Shown here: positions 8,247-16,900 of the stretch, one piece after another
Position numbering within the stretch: position 1 is the stretch's first letter
Layout of the letters: each line of letters starts with the position of its first letter
DNA from: Intrasporangium_A sp039812505
Lineage (GTDB): Bacteria; Actinomycetota; Actinomycetes; Actinomycetales; Dermatophilaceae
Assembly: GCF_039812505.1 (NCBI RefSeq)
Contig: NZ_JBDIAQ010000052.1
Coordinates: 1 to 23,425, forward strand
Reading direction: 5' to 3'
DNA: 23,425 nucleotides
Made by a program: the position numbers and the translations under genes
Notes under the pieces: model-generated
Told to the model about the DNA's origin: nothing
Seen by the model: the letters and a program-made list of their open reading frames with translations, nothing else
The model's database searches: none

Positions 8247-9271
8247 CAGACCGGCAGCGGGGACATGACCAGGCCGAAGAGGTCCTTCGGGTCGTCCGGT
8301 GCGGCGACGAGGTCGATCTCCTCGAAGAAGTCGGTGCCGTCGACGGCGTCGCGCAGGTAGCGCAGCGCGGAGAAGTCCTCGATGGCGAAGCCGACCGAGT
8401 CGAACAGGGTGATCTGCTCGGCGCCGGTGCGGCCGGGGCGGGCCCCCGTGACGACCTCCCAGAGCTCGGTGACCGCGAAGTCGGCCGGCTGGTGCTGGAT
8501 CTCGCCCTCGATGCGGGTCTGGGGCGTGAACTCGACGAACACGTCGGCGCGGTCCAGGATCGCCGCCTCGAGCTCGGTCTTGCCGGGGCAGTCGCCACCG
8601 ATCGCGTTCAGGTGGACGCCGGGCCGGACGTCGGCGTCGCTGAGGACAGTCGCGAACGCCTTGTCGGCGGTGCAGGTCGTGATCACCTCGGCGCCGCGCA
8701 CCGCGTCGCCGGCGCTGCTCGCGACGGTGACCTGGAAGCCGAGCGGGGTCAGGTTGCGCACCGCCTTGTCCATCGCGAGCGGGTCGGTGTCCCAGATGCG
8801 CAGGGTGTCGATGCCGAGGACGGCCCGCATCGCGAGGGCCTGGAACTCGGCCTGGCTGCCCGAGCCGATCATCGCCATGGTCCGCGCCCCGCGGGGGGCG
8901 AGGTACTTGGCCGCCATCGCCGAGGTCGCCGCCGTGCGGAAGGCGGTCAGCAGGGTCATCTCGGACAGGAAGGTCGGGTAGCCGTTGTGGACGTCGGCCA
9001 GCACCCCGAAGGCGGTGACCGTCTGGTACCCACGCGCCGGGTTGGAGGGGTGCCCGTTGACGTACTTGAAGCCGTAGGTCTCGTAGTCGCTCGTCGGCAT
9101 CAGCTCGAGGACGCCGAAGGGGGTGTGGCTGGCGACCCGGGGCGTCTTGTCGAAGGTCGGCCAGCGCCGGAAGTCGTCCTCGAGGTAGCCGACCATGCCG
9201 GCCATGATCTGCTCCGGGCCCTGTGCGGCCGCCCATCGCACCATGTTGCGGACATCGACGAAACGGGTCAT
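8246..9271 (-). CDS. ocd: Ornithine cyclodeaminase
   Basis: This 341-residue NAD-dependent enzyme converts L-ornithine to L-proline and ammonia. It has the mu-crystallin/OCD layout: substrate domain, Rossmann motif GSGSQA at 136-141, then Ile-Gly-Gly-Asp-Cys-Pro-Gly-Lys-Thr-Glu-Leu around 224-234. Arg45, Lys69, Arg112 and Asp227 fall at or within one residue of the substrate-binding positions I recall for the Pseudomonas putida enzyme, which argues for a true OCD rather than a 2,3-diaminopropionate-pathway or ketimine reductase paralogue. ATG 9271 has a GGAAGGA ribosome site (complement of 9281-9287) nine bases away; the much longer upstream in-frame extension overlaps the divergent regulator and is rejected. 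It is the first gene of the minus-strand unit ocd-ctlX. Confidence 0.92.
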   Translation of the reverse strand: MTRFVDVRNMVRWAAAQGPEQIMAGMVGYLEDDFRRWPTFDKTPRVASHTPFGVLELMPTSDYETYGFKYVNGHPSNPARGYQTVTAFGVLADVHNGYPTFLSEMTLLTAFRTAATSAMAAKYLAPRGARTMAMIGSGSQAEFQALAMRAVLGIDTLRIWDTDPLAMDKAVRNLTPLGFQVTVASSAGDAVRGAEVITTCTADKAFATVLSDADVRPGVHLNAIGGDCPGKTELEAAILDRADVFVEFTPQTRIEGEIQHQPADFAVTELWEVVTGARPGRTGAEQITLFDSVGFAIEDFSALRYLRDAVDGTDFFEEIDLVAAPDDPKDLFGLVMSPLPV

Positions 9272-9409
9272 GTGCGCGCTTCCTTCCTTCGGTCGTGGTG
9301 TGGTGTCTCGTAGCCTAGTGCTCGTCGGTATGCACAGTCGATTGCCAAGACGCCGAAGTTCTGACGAGCATATGTACATTCTGCTGAGGTCAACGCTACA
9401 GTCTGCTAG
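9272..9409. promoter_or_regulatory. Divergent control region between ocd-ctlX and the Lrp/AsnC gene
   Basis: This is an AT-richer 138-base gap between divergent genes. It holds an eight-base inverted repeat, TGCTCGTC at 9319-9326 and GACGAGCA at 9363-9370, with centres about four helical turns apart, and a palindrome ATGTACAT at 9372-9379. On the minus strand, TTGACC (complement of 9388-9393) and TATGCT (complement of 9367-9372) could be -35 and -10 boxes with a short 15-base spacer, placing the palindrome between and partly over them. On the plus strand, TACAGT at 9397-9402 could be a -10 box for a nearly leaderless regulator mRNA. Binding by the adjacent regulator is inferred. Confidence 0.45.
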
Positions 9410-9841
9410 ATGGCGACCTTGGACGAGCTTGACCGGCGCCTGATCGCCGCGCTGCGTGCCGACGGGCGGGCCCCGGTCGCGAGCCTGGCCCGCACCCTCG
9501 GGGTGGCCCGGGCGACCGTCAACAGCCGGATCGAGCGGCTCGTGTCGTCCGGCACCGTCATCGGCTTCACGGTCCGGGTCCGCGAGGAGCGCGACCCGCT
9601 CGCCATCCACGCGATCGCCCTGGTCGAGGTCGAGGGGCGCAGCACCGACCGGGTGATCCGGCAGCTGCGCGGCTTCCCCGAGCTCATCGCGCTGCACACG
9701 ACCAACGGCGGCTGGGACCTCGTCGCCGAGATCCGCACCGAGACCCTCGCCGACTTCGACGGCGTCCTCGGGCGGATCCGTCGCATCGACGGAGTCGTCA
9801 ACAGCGAGACGAGCCTGCTGCTGACCTCCGTGCTGCGCTGA
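9410..9841 (+). CDS. Lrp/AsnC-family transcriptional regulator
   Basis: This 143-residue DNA-binding protein probably senses an amino acid and controls the divergent ocd-ctlX genes. Residues 4-45 form the AsnC-type winged helix-turn-helix: Leu-Asp-Glu-Leu-Asp-Arg-Arg-Leu-Ile, a Gly-Arg-Ala at 19-21, and the recognition segment around Val32-Arg40. Residues about 65-140 form the RAM ligand-binding and oligomerisation domain, with the Gly-Gly-Trp-Asp-Leu turn near 102-106. Length is typical. No ribosome site precedes ATG 9410, whereas a TACAGT box sits seven bases upstream, so a leaderless transcript is plausible. By analogy with arginine- or ornithine-responsive AsnC regulators, the ligand may be ornithine, citrulline, arginine or proline; this is not visible in the sequence. 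Confidence 0.88.
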   Translation: MATLDELDRRLIAALRADGRAPVASLARTLGVARATVNSRIERLVSSGTVIGFTVRVREERDPLAIHAIALVEVEGRSTDRVIRQLRGFPELIALHTTNGGWDLVAEIRTETLADFDGVLGRIRRIDGVVNSETSLLLTSVLR

Positions 9842-9853
9842 ACCCGACGGGGG

Positions 9854-10516
9854 TCAGTGGCCCGGGCCGGCCTCCGCTCCGTGGCCCGCCGGCCTGTCGC
9901 CCGCCGGTCCGACGTTCCCCTCCGGCCGGATGATCAGGGCCAGGTAGTCGGCCAGGCACGCCGCCATGTCGACGGACCGGTCCAGCAGCCACTGCGCCTG
10001 GATGCCGTCCCACAACGCGATGATCGAGGCGGCGGCCCGGTCGGGGTCGACCCCGTCGCGCAGCCGCCCGCGGGCGTCCAGCAGGCGCAGCTGGTCGGCG
10101 TACTCGTGCCGCAGGCTCTCGAAGCGGTCGCGGTAGTGGTCGCGCGCCGGATGGCCGTCGGTCATCGCCTCCCCGCACAGGATGGCGTAGAGCTCGACCA
10201 GGCCGGGGACGCGCTCGTTCAGCCGCGCCCGGTCGACGATCCGGGTCGGGAAGTCGCGCCCCTCCGACGAGCGCGGTTCGGTCCGGCCGAGCTCGTCGCG
10301 GCGCTCGAGCACCGCGAGCAGCAGGTGGCGCTTGGTCGGGAAGTAGTGCAGCAGGCTGGTCTGGCTCATCCCGACCCGGTCGGCCACGTCCTGCAGGGAG
10401 CCGCCCTGGTACCCGCGGGCCGCGAACACGTCCAGCGCGGCCTCGACGATGCTGCGGCGACGATCCGCGGACTTGGCGTAAGGCCCGCGGCGTCGCGACT
10501 GTCCGGTGGACCCCAT
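9854..10516 (-). CDS. TetR-family transcriptional regulator
   Basis: This 220-residue regulator has a basic N-terminus and a TetR_N domain at about 18-64, with the helix-turn-helix at 40-59 (Ser-Leu-Gln-Asp-Val-Ala through Ser-Leu-Leu-His-Tyr-Phe). The rest is a helical ligand and dimer domain; its C-terminal tail is rich in Gly, Ala and Pro. ATG 10516 is preferred. A GTG at 10537 would add seven residues, and neither start has a strong ribosome site. The gene diverges from the sugar-binding protein gene across about 137 bases and converges with the Lrp/AsnC gene 12 bases away. Position makes it the likely local regulator of the galactoside operon, which would be unusual because LacI or ROK proteins more often do this in actinobacteria. 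Confidence 0.87.
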   Translation of the reverse strand: MGSTGQSRRRGPYAKSADRRRSIVEAALDVFAARGYQGGSLQDVADRVGMSQTSLLHYFPTKRHLLLAVLERRDELGRTEPRSSEGRDFPTRIVDRARLNERVPGLVELYAILCGEAMTDGHPARDHYRDRFESLRHEYADQLRLLDARGRLRDGVDPDRAAASIIALWDGIQAQWLLDRSVDMAACLADYLALIIRPEGNVGPAGDRPAGHGAEAGPGH

Positions 10517-10653
10517 GGCCGCTACCGTACCGATCACAGCCTCGTAACGAATATCGAGCGACCACTCGAAATTGTGCTACTGTTCACGCGCGGCCCACCC
10601 CTCGCGCCGCAGCAGGAGCCCTCGGCTCAGTGTGGATCTCACGATGGAGTGAC
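10517..10653. promoter_or_regulatory. Divergent control region between the TetR gene and the sugar operon
   Basis: This 137-base gap is AT-richer around 10545-10585. It contains the small palindrome TCGTAACGA at 10542-10550 and a TCGAG-N6-CTCGA inverted repeat near 10554-10569. Either could be part of a TetR operator. No confident -35/-10 pair was found for either direction. Confidence 0.35.
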
Positions 10654-12000
10654 ATGCCCATGACACCGTTGACACGACGGCAGCTGTTGAAGCTCGGGCT
10701 GGGCGCGGCCGGCGCCACTGCGCTGGCCGGCTGTGCGACGCCGGGGATGACCTCGGTCAACGCGGCTGCGACGATCCCCGCGGCCGGTCCGGGCAACCCG
10801 GTCACGCTCACCTACTGGGCCTGGCTGAAGGACCTGCAGAAGGTCGCGGACATCTGGAATGCCAAGAACCCGCACATCCAGGTCCAGACCGTGTGGATCC
10901 CGGCGGGGGCCCAGGGCGGCTACCCGAAGATGTACTCGGCGCTGGCCGCGGGCGGCGGCCCGGACCTCGCGCAGATCGAGCTGCGCACCATCCCCGAGTT
11001 CCTGCTCGTCAACGGGCTGGTCGACCTGGCCCGGTACGGCGCAGCCGCGGACGCGGCCACGTTCGACCCCACGCTCTGGAAGCAGGTGTCCTTCACCGGC
11101 GGGATCTACGGCATCCCGCAGGACTCCGGTCCGATGGGCACCTTCTACCAGACCGAGATCTTCGAGGGCGTCGGCGCCTCGCCGCCGACCACGTGGTCGG
11201 GCTGGGCCGACGTGGCCGCCGAGCTGCGCAAGAAGAAGGTGTACATCGACGTCTTCCCCCTGTCGGACCCGAGCGTCTTCACCTCCTACGCCATCCAGGC
11301 GGGCGCCACCTGGCTCACCCCGAAGGAGGACGGCTGGGTCATCAACATGCAGGACGACGCGACCATGTCGACGGCGAGGTTCTTCGACGCGGCGCTGGAC
11401 AAGGACCTGGTCTCGACCGCCTTCGAGGCGTACTCACCGGCCTGGTTCGCCGCGTGTGCGAACGGCTCCATCGCCTCGCTCACCGACGCCAGCTGGGCCG
11501 ACGCCCTGATCGAGGGAGTCGCCGGCGGCAAGGGCAAGTGGCGGGTCGCGCCGATGCCGAAGTGGGAGCACGGCGGCTACGGCTCGAGCGTGCGCGGCGG
11601 GTCGACGACGGCGGTACTGGCCAACAGCCGGCACCCCCGGGAGGCGCTCGAGTTCGCGGTCTGGCTGAACGGCTCGGAGGAGGGGATCAACGGGCTCATC
11701 GAGAACTGCGGCATCGGCTGGTCGGCCAACCCCAAGTTCATCGGGACCTCCCGCAAGGAGCCGTCACCGTTCTTCAGCGGGCAGGACTACAACCAGGACG
11801 TGTTCGTCCCGGCCAGCACCGAGCAGAACCCGGACTGGTCGTGGTGGCCCATCACCCAGCAGTCCCTCAACATCCTCGCCGACCAGTTCCGGCGCAAGCC
11901 CGGCGGACAGACGCTCGTCGACGGCGTCGCCAAGGCCGAGGAGCAGATCATCACCGTGTTCCGGAACAAGGGGCTCAGCATCCGCAAGGAGGGGTCATGA
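10654..12000 (+). CDS. Tat-exported sugar-binding lipoprotein of a CUT1-type ABC importer
   Basis: This 448-residue family 1 solute-binding protein captures a sugar outside the membrane. Its N-terminus has a twin-arginine signal (Thr7-Arg8-Arg9-Gln-Leu-Leu-Lys) followed by a hydrophobic stretch and lipobox Leu-Ala-Gly-Cys27, so export by Tat and lipid anchoring are predicted. The mature part begins with Val-Thr-Leu-Thr-Tyr-Trp-Ala-Trp, the usual first strand, and has the length and Trp/Gly-rich C-terminal lobe expected of CUT1 binders. GGAG at 10646-10649 lies upstream; ATG 10654 and ATG 10660 are both possible. The stop overlaps the first permease as ATGA. The downstream beta-galactosidase makes a galactoside, perhaps a beta-linked disaccharide, the likely ligand. 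Confidence 0.87.
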   Translation: MPMTPLTRRQLLKLGLGAAGATALAGCATPGMTSVNAAATIPAAGPGNPVTLTYWAWLKDLQKVADIWNAKNPHIQVQTVWIPAGAQGGYPKMYSALAAGGGPDLAQIELRTIPEFLLVNGLVDLARYGAAADAATFDPTLWKQVSFTGGIYGIPQDSGPMGTFYQTEIFEGVGASPPTTWSGWADVAAELRKKKVYIDVFPLSDPSVFTSYAIQAGATWLTPKEDGWVINMQDDATMSTARFFDAALDKDLVSTAFEAYSPAWFAACANGSIASLTDASWADALIEGVAGGKGKWRVAPMPKWEHGGYGSSVRGGSTTAVLANSRHPREALEFAVWLNGSEEGINGLIENCGIGWSANPKFIGTSRKEPSPFFSGQDYNQDVFVPASTEQNPDWSWWPITQQSLNILADQFRRKPGGQTLVDGVAKAEEQIITVFRNKGLSIRKEGS

Positions 12001-12920
12001 CCGCGCCCGCACGAGACAGGGCCCACCCGGGTGGCCGCAGGACCGGCGAGCAGCGTGCGCCGTGGATCCTGCTGGCGCCGTTCCTGCTGATCTTCCTGTT
12101 CACCTTCATCCTGCCCATCCTCGCCGCCGTCGGCGCCAGCTTCATGCAGGTGACCCGGAGCGGGCTGTTCGGCGAGGCGGGGGTCACCCAGCAGTTCGCC
12201 TGGTTCCACAACTACGCCCTCGCCCTGGGTGACGGCAGCTTCATCGCCTCGATCGGGCGGATGTTCCTGTTCGGCATCGTGCAGGTGCCGATCATGATCG
12301 TGGCCGCCACCATCCTCGCGTTCCTGCTCGAGTCGGCGTCGGCGCGCTGGCCCAGCCTGTTCCGGGCCGCCTACTTCATGCCCTACGGGGTGCCCGGCGT
12401 CATCGCGACCATCCTGTGGACCTTCCTCTACGTCCCAGGCCTGAGCCCGATCATCGACGTCGCCGCCTGGATGGGGATCGACATCGACTTCCTCGGCCCC
12501 GGCACGGTGCTGTGGTCCATCGCCAACATCGTGACGTGGAGCTACACCGGCTACAACATGCTCATCATCGTCGCCCAGCTCAAGTCCATCCCCGGCGAGC
12601 TCTACGAGGCGGCCCGGGTGGACGGAGCGTCCCCCTTCCGGATCGCGCGCAGCATCCAGGTGCCGCTCATCGCCCCGGCGCTCATGCTCACCACCGTCTT
12701 CTCCATCATCGGCACCCTGCAGCTGTTCGCCGAGCCGCAGGTGCTGCAGACGGTCTCGCCGGCGATCGACAGCCAGTACACGCCCAACCTCAGCGCGTAC
12801 ACGACGGCGTTCGCCTACAACGACTACAACGTGGCCGCCGCCCAGGCGGTGCTCATCGCCCTGGTCGCCTTCATCCTCTCCTTCGCGTTCCTGCGCCTGA
12901 CGAACAGGAAGGGCCAATGA
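11997..12920 (+). CDS. Sugar ABC transporter permease, MalF-like
   Basis: This 307-residue membrane subunit of the CUT1 importer starts at ATG 11997 inside the binder's stop codon, with a strong AAGGAGG at 11986-11992. It has a short cytoplasmic tail, a first membrane segment at about 22-48, and further segments near 85-112, 125-147, 166-195, 226-245 and 278-300. The EAA loop spans about 204-229 (Glu-Ala-Ala-Arg-Val-Asp-Gly-Ala, then Ile-Gln-Val-Pro-Leu-Ile-Ala-Pro). The extended second periplasmic domain of enterobacterial MalF is absent, as is usual in actinobacteria. It overlaps the next gene by ATGA. Confidence 0.9.
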   Translation: MTAPARDRAHPGGRRTGEQRAPWILLAPFLLIFLFTFILPILAAVGASFMQVTRSGLFGEAGVTQQFAWFHNYALALGDGSFIASIGRMFLFGIVQVPIMIVAATILAFLLESASARWPSLFRAAYFMPYGVPGVIATILWTFLYVPGLSPIIDVAAWMGIDIDFLGPGTVLWSIANIVTWSYTGYNMLIIVAQLKSIPGELYEAARVDGASPFRIARSIQVPLIAPALMLTTVFSIIGTLQLFAEPQVLQTVSPAIDSQYTPNLSAYTTAFAYNDYNVAAAQAVLIALVAFILSFAFLRLTNRKGQ

Positions 12921-13831
12921 CCTCCACGAGCCTGACCAAAGAAGCACCCGGCACCACGGCCGCTCCGAAGAAGAGCCCGCAGCACGGGGCCGGCACCCGC
13001 GCGTCGACGAAGATCATCGTCACGGCGATCCTGGTCATCGTCGCGGTGTACTTCCTCGTCCCCGTCTACTGGGTGATCGTCGCCGCGACGAAGACCACCG
13101 GCGACCTGTTCTCCACCAACGGCTTCTGGTTCGGCAACACCTTCGCCCTCTGGGACAACCTCCGGACGGTGGTCACCTACGACGGGGGCATCTTCGTCCG
13201 GTGGTTCCTCAACTCCATCCTGTATGCCGGCGTGGGTGCGCTGCTGGCCACCTACCTGGCGGCGGCCGGGGGGTACGCGCTGGCGAAGTACCGGTTCCGG
13301 GGCAACAGCGTCATCTTCGGGACGGTCCTGGGCGGTGTCCTGGTGCCCGGCACGGCCACCGCGCTGCCCCTCTTCCTGCTGTTCAGCCAGCTCGGGCTGG
13401 CCAACACGTACTGGAGCGTGCTGATCCCCTCGCTGGTCTCCCCGTTCGGCCTGTTCCTCTGCCGCATCTACGCCGAGGCGACCGTGAACGACTCGCTGCT
13501 CGAGGCCGCCCGGCTCGACGGCGCCGGAGAGCTGCGCATCTTCCACGTCGTCGGGCTGCGCATCCTGACCCCGGCCCTGGTGACGGTCTTCCTGTTCCAG
13601 CTGATCGGCATCTGGAACAACTACTTCCTGCCGCTGGTCATGCTGTCCGACACCAAGCTCTACCCGATCACCCTCGGCCTGAACAACTGGCTCAGCCAGG
13701 TCAACCGGCTGCCCGAGTTCTACCAGCTCACCACCGGTGGCGTGCTCCTGTCGGTCATCCCGCTCGCGATCGCCATGATCGTGCTGCAGCGCTTCTGGCG
13801 CGGTGGCCTGACCGAGGGCTCCGTCAAGTAG
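12917..13831 (+). CDS. Sugar ABC transporter permease, MalG-like
   Basis: This 304-residue partner permease starts at ATG 12917, overlapping the MalF-like stop, with AGGAAGG at 12906-12912. A charged tail of about 30 residues precedes the first membrane segment (about 33-57). Other hydrophobic segments lie near 97-122, 132-158, 162-182, 216-241 and 272-292. The EAA loop at about 196-220 reads Glu-Ala-Ala-Arg-Leu-Asp-Gly-Ala-Gly-Glu. No ATPase gene follows, so the importer must borrow one encoded elsewhere; in actinobacteria, MsiK-type ATPases commonly serve several CUT1 importers. Confidence 0.9.
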   Translation: MTSTSLTKEAPGTTAAPKKSPQHGAGTRASTKIIVTAILVIVAVYFLVPVYWVIVAATKTTGDLFSTNGFWFGNTFALWDNLRTVVTYDGGIFVRWFLNSILYAGVGALLATYLAAAGGYALAKYRFRGNSVIFGTVLGGVLVPGTATALPLFLLFSQLGLANTYWSVLIPSLVSPFGLFLCRIYAEATVNDSLLEAARLDGAGELRIFHVVGLRILTPALVTVFLFQLIGIWNNYFLPLVMLSDTKLYPITLGLNNWLSQVNRLPEFYQLTTGGVLLSVIPLAIAMIVLQRFWRGGLTEGSVK

Positions 13832-13848
13832 GCCCGCCCGTCCGGGCC
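13831..13848 (+). terminator. GC hairpin directly after the MalG-like permease
   Basis: GGCCCG (13831-13836) pairs perfectly with CGGGCC (13843-13848) around a six-base loop, starting on the last base of the stop codon. There is no U-tract. It could reduce read-through into the galactosidase gene or protect the transporter mRNA end; chance pairing in GC-rich DNA is possible. Confidence 0.3.
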
Positions 13849-13905
13849 GGCGACGGGACACACTGGAGCAGGCGCCGTGCCGGGGCGGCACGAACCCCGC
13901 CCCGG

Positions 13906-13935
13906 CCGGCGACATACGAACCGGCGACATACGAA
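13906..13935 (+). repeat. Perfect 15-base tandem duplication in the galactosidase leader
   Basis: CCGGCGACATACGAA occurs twice head to tail, at 13906-13920 and 13921-13935. The second copy ends next to the purine-rich AAGGGGAGG (13934-13942) ahead of ATG 13956. Identity is complete over 15 bases and stops exactly at the unit edges, so it is probably a recent slippage event. Confidence 0.85.
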
Positions 13936-13955
13936 GGGGAGGCGCGGCGAAGAAC

Positions 13956-16900
13956 ATGACCTACGTCGAAGAGATCGGCCCGGGGCGCGGTGCGCGCCGG
14001 GCCGCTCGGTCGTGGCTGCACACCGACGCACCGACCCTGTCGCTGGCCGGGCAGTGGCGCTTCCGGCTGCTGGCCGGCGTCCCGGGGCAACCCGGTGCCG
14101 GGGGAGTGCTGCCGCCCGGGGAGTCGCCCGAGGACATGGCCGCCGAGGGGTTCGACGACGCGGGCTGGGACGGGATCCGGGTGCCGGCGCACTGGGTGCT
14201 CGAGGGCGACGGGCGATACGGCCGCCCGATCTACACCAACGTCCAGTTCCCCTTCCCGCTCGACCCGCCGCACGTGCCCGACGACAACCCGACCGGCGAC
14301 TACCGCAGGGGGTTCGAGCTGCCGGACTCGTGGTCGGCGGCGGCCGCCGTCGTGCTGCGGTTCGACGGGGTCGAGTCGCGCTACAGGGTATGGGTCAACG
14401 GGGTCGAGATCGGCGTCGGCACGGGCAGCCGGCTGCCGCAGGAGTTCGACGTCACGGCCGCGGTGCGCCCGGGGGCGAACACCATAGCCGTGCGCGTGCA
14501 CCAGTGGTCGGCGGACAGCTACGTCGAGGACCAGGACCAGTGGTGGCTGCCGGGCATCTTCCGGGAGGTCACGCTGCAGGCCCGCCCGGTCGGCGGGATC
14601 GAGGACGTGTGGGTCCGGGCGGGCTTCGCCGCCGACGGAACGGGCTGCCTCGTGCCGGAGGTCACCGCCGCGCCGGACGCCTACCCGGTCACCCTGCGCG
14701 TCCCCGAGCTCGGCATCGAGACCCGGTGGGACGGGCCGCAGGACGTGCAGCCCGTGGCGGCCGGCCAGGTCGAGCCGTGGTCTGCCGAGGTGCCCCGGCT
14801 GTATGAGGTCACGGTGGCCTCCGCCGCGGAGAGCGTCTCGCTGCGGGTCGGCTTCCGGACGGTCCGCATCGAGGCCGGCCGGTTCCTGGTCAACGACCGG
14901 AAGGTCGTGTTCCACGGGGTGAACCGGCACGAGTCGCACCCCGACCACGGCCGCGTCTTCGACGCGGAAGTGGCACGCGCGGACCTGATGCTCATGAAGC
15001 GGTTCAACGTCAACGCGATCCGCACCAGCCACTACCCACCGCACCCGCAGTTCCTCGACCTGGCCGACGAGCTCGGGTTCTGGGTCATCCTCGAGTGCGA
15101 CGTCGAGACGCACGGCTTCGAGCGCGAGGGCTGGGCCGGCAACCCCAGCGACGACCCGGCCTGGCGCAGCGTCTTCCTCGACCGGATCGAGCGCACCGTG
15201 GAACGCGACAAGAACCACCCGAGCATCGTCATGTGGTCGCTGGCCAACGAGTCCGGCACAGGGCAGAACCTGGCCGCGATGGCCGCCTGGGTGCAGGCCC
15301 GAGACCCGGAGCGGCCGGTCCACTACGAGGGCGACCACGCCGGCGCCTACACCGACGTGTACTCCCGGATGTACGCCCCGGTGCCGGAGGTGGCCGCGAT
15401 CGGCAGCGACGGGTCGCGGTCCCTGCTGCTCGGCTGCACCGCACCCGAGTCGGCCCGGCAGCGCACCAAGCCGTTCCTGCTCTGCGAGTACGCCCACGCC
15501 ATGGGCAACGGGCCCGGGGCCCTCGACCAGTACGAGGACCTGGTATGGCGCCATGCCCGGCTCCACGGCGGCTTCATCTGGGAGTGGCGCGACCACGGGC
15601 TGCGTGCCCACGACGCGGCCGGCACCGAGTTCTTCGCGTACGGCGGCGACTTCGGCGAAGGTGTCCACGACGGCAACTTCGTCATGGACGGCCTGGCGCT
15701 GACCGACTCCGCCCCCACGCCCGGCCTGTTCGAGTACAAGCAGGTCGCCGCGCCGGTCCGGCTGGCCGTGCTGCCGGGCGCCGAACGCGCCGCTGCCGTC
15801 GGCGCACAACCGGAGGGGTCGGGGCTACGGGTCGTGGTGACGAACCGGCGGCACACCGCCGACACGGGCGACCTCGAGTTCCGTTGGCGTGTCGAGCTGG
15901 ACGGCGAGCCCGTGCAGCGCGGGGTGCTCGACGCCCTGCCCGTGCCGGCCGGTGCGACGGTGAGCGTCCCGCTGCCGAGCATCGACGTGGCACACCACAC
16001 CGCCACGGCGTCAGGGGAGCTGTGGCTAACGGTGGAGGCCGTGCTGGGTCACGACGTGCCGTGGGCCCCGGCGGGGCATCCGGTCGTGTTCACCCAGCAC
16101 GACCTGACGCCACCAGCGCCCCACGACGACAAGCGGTTCCGCATCTCCCGGCGTCCCGGCGCCGAGCCTGCGCAGGTTGGCGCCGCTTGGACGGATGCGC
16201 GCCCGGCCCGACACGGCCGGCGCCCCGTGGTGGACCACGTCGTGCTCGGCCCGGCCGAGTTCGAGCACGGGCACCTGACCCGGCTCGTCGGGCTCCCGAC
16301 GACCGGACCCAGGCTGGAGCTGTGGCGGGCCCCCACCGACAACGACCGCCTGGACAGCCAGGGCTCGTACGAGCGGGTCGACCCGTGGGTCGACAACGGC
16401 GCCGGGCTGCCGGCCCCGCCGCACGCGGACGTGTGGCGGGCAGCCGGGCTGGACCGGCTCGGTGCCCGGGTCGAGCAGATCGCCCACGACGAAGGCCGAC
16501 TGCTGGTCCGGCGCCGGTGGTCGGCCGCGAACGAGCGGGCCGGCGTCGTCACGGCGGAGGAGTGGCGGCTGCTCGACGACGGGCTGTGGCTCCACGTCGA
16601 CATGCTCCCCAGCACCGGCTGGGACATGGTGTGGCCGAGAGTCGGCGTGCGCTTCGACCTGCCCGGCAACGTCGACGGGGCAACGTGGTTCGGTACCGGC
16701 CCGTTAGAGTCCTATCCCGACAGCCGCAGCGCCGCCCGGGTGGGCCGCTTCACCGCCTCGCTCGACGAGCTCAACGTGGGCTACTCGCGCCCACAGGAGA
16801 CCGGACACCGCAGCGACCTGCGCTGGCTCGCCGTCGCCGTCGACGGTGAGCCGTGGCTGCACCTCGACGCCGCGGCCGACAGCCAGGGGCGCCGCCCCGG

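Noticed and set aside
10893..11996. Upstream in-frame extension of the MalF-like permease through the binding-protein gene
   Set aside because: Overlaps a well-supported gene and has shadow-like Arg/Gly/His composition; ATG 11997 has a strong ribosome site.
13824..15809. 661-codon minus-strand open frame opposite the galactosidase
   Set aside because: Shadow of the lacZ reading frame in GC-rich DNA; no motifs or ribosome site.
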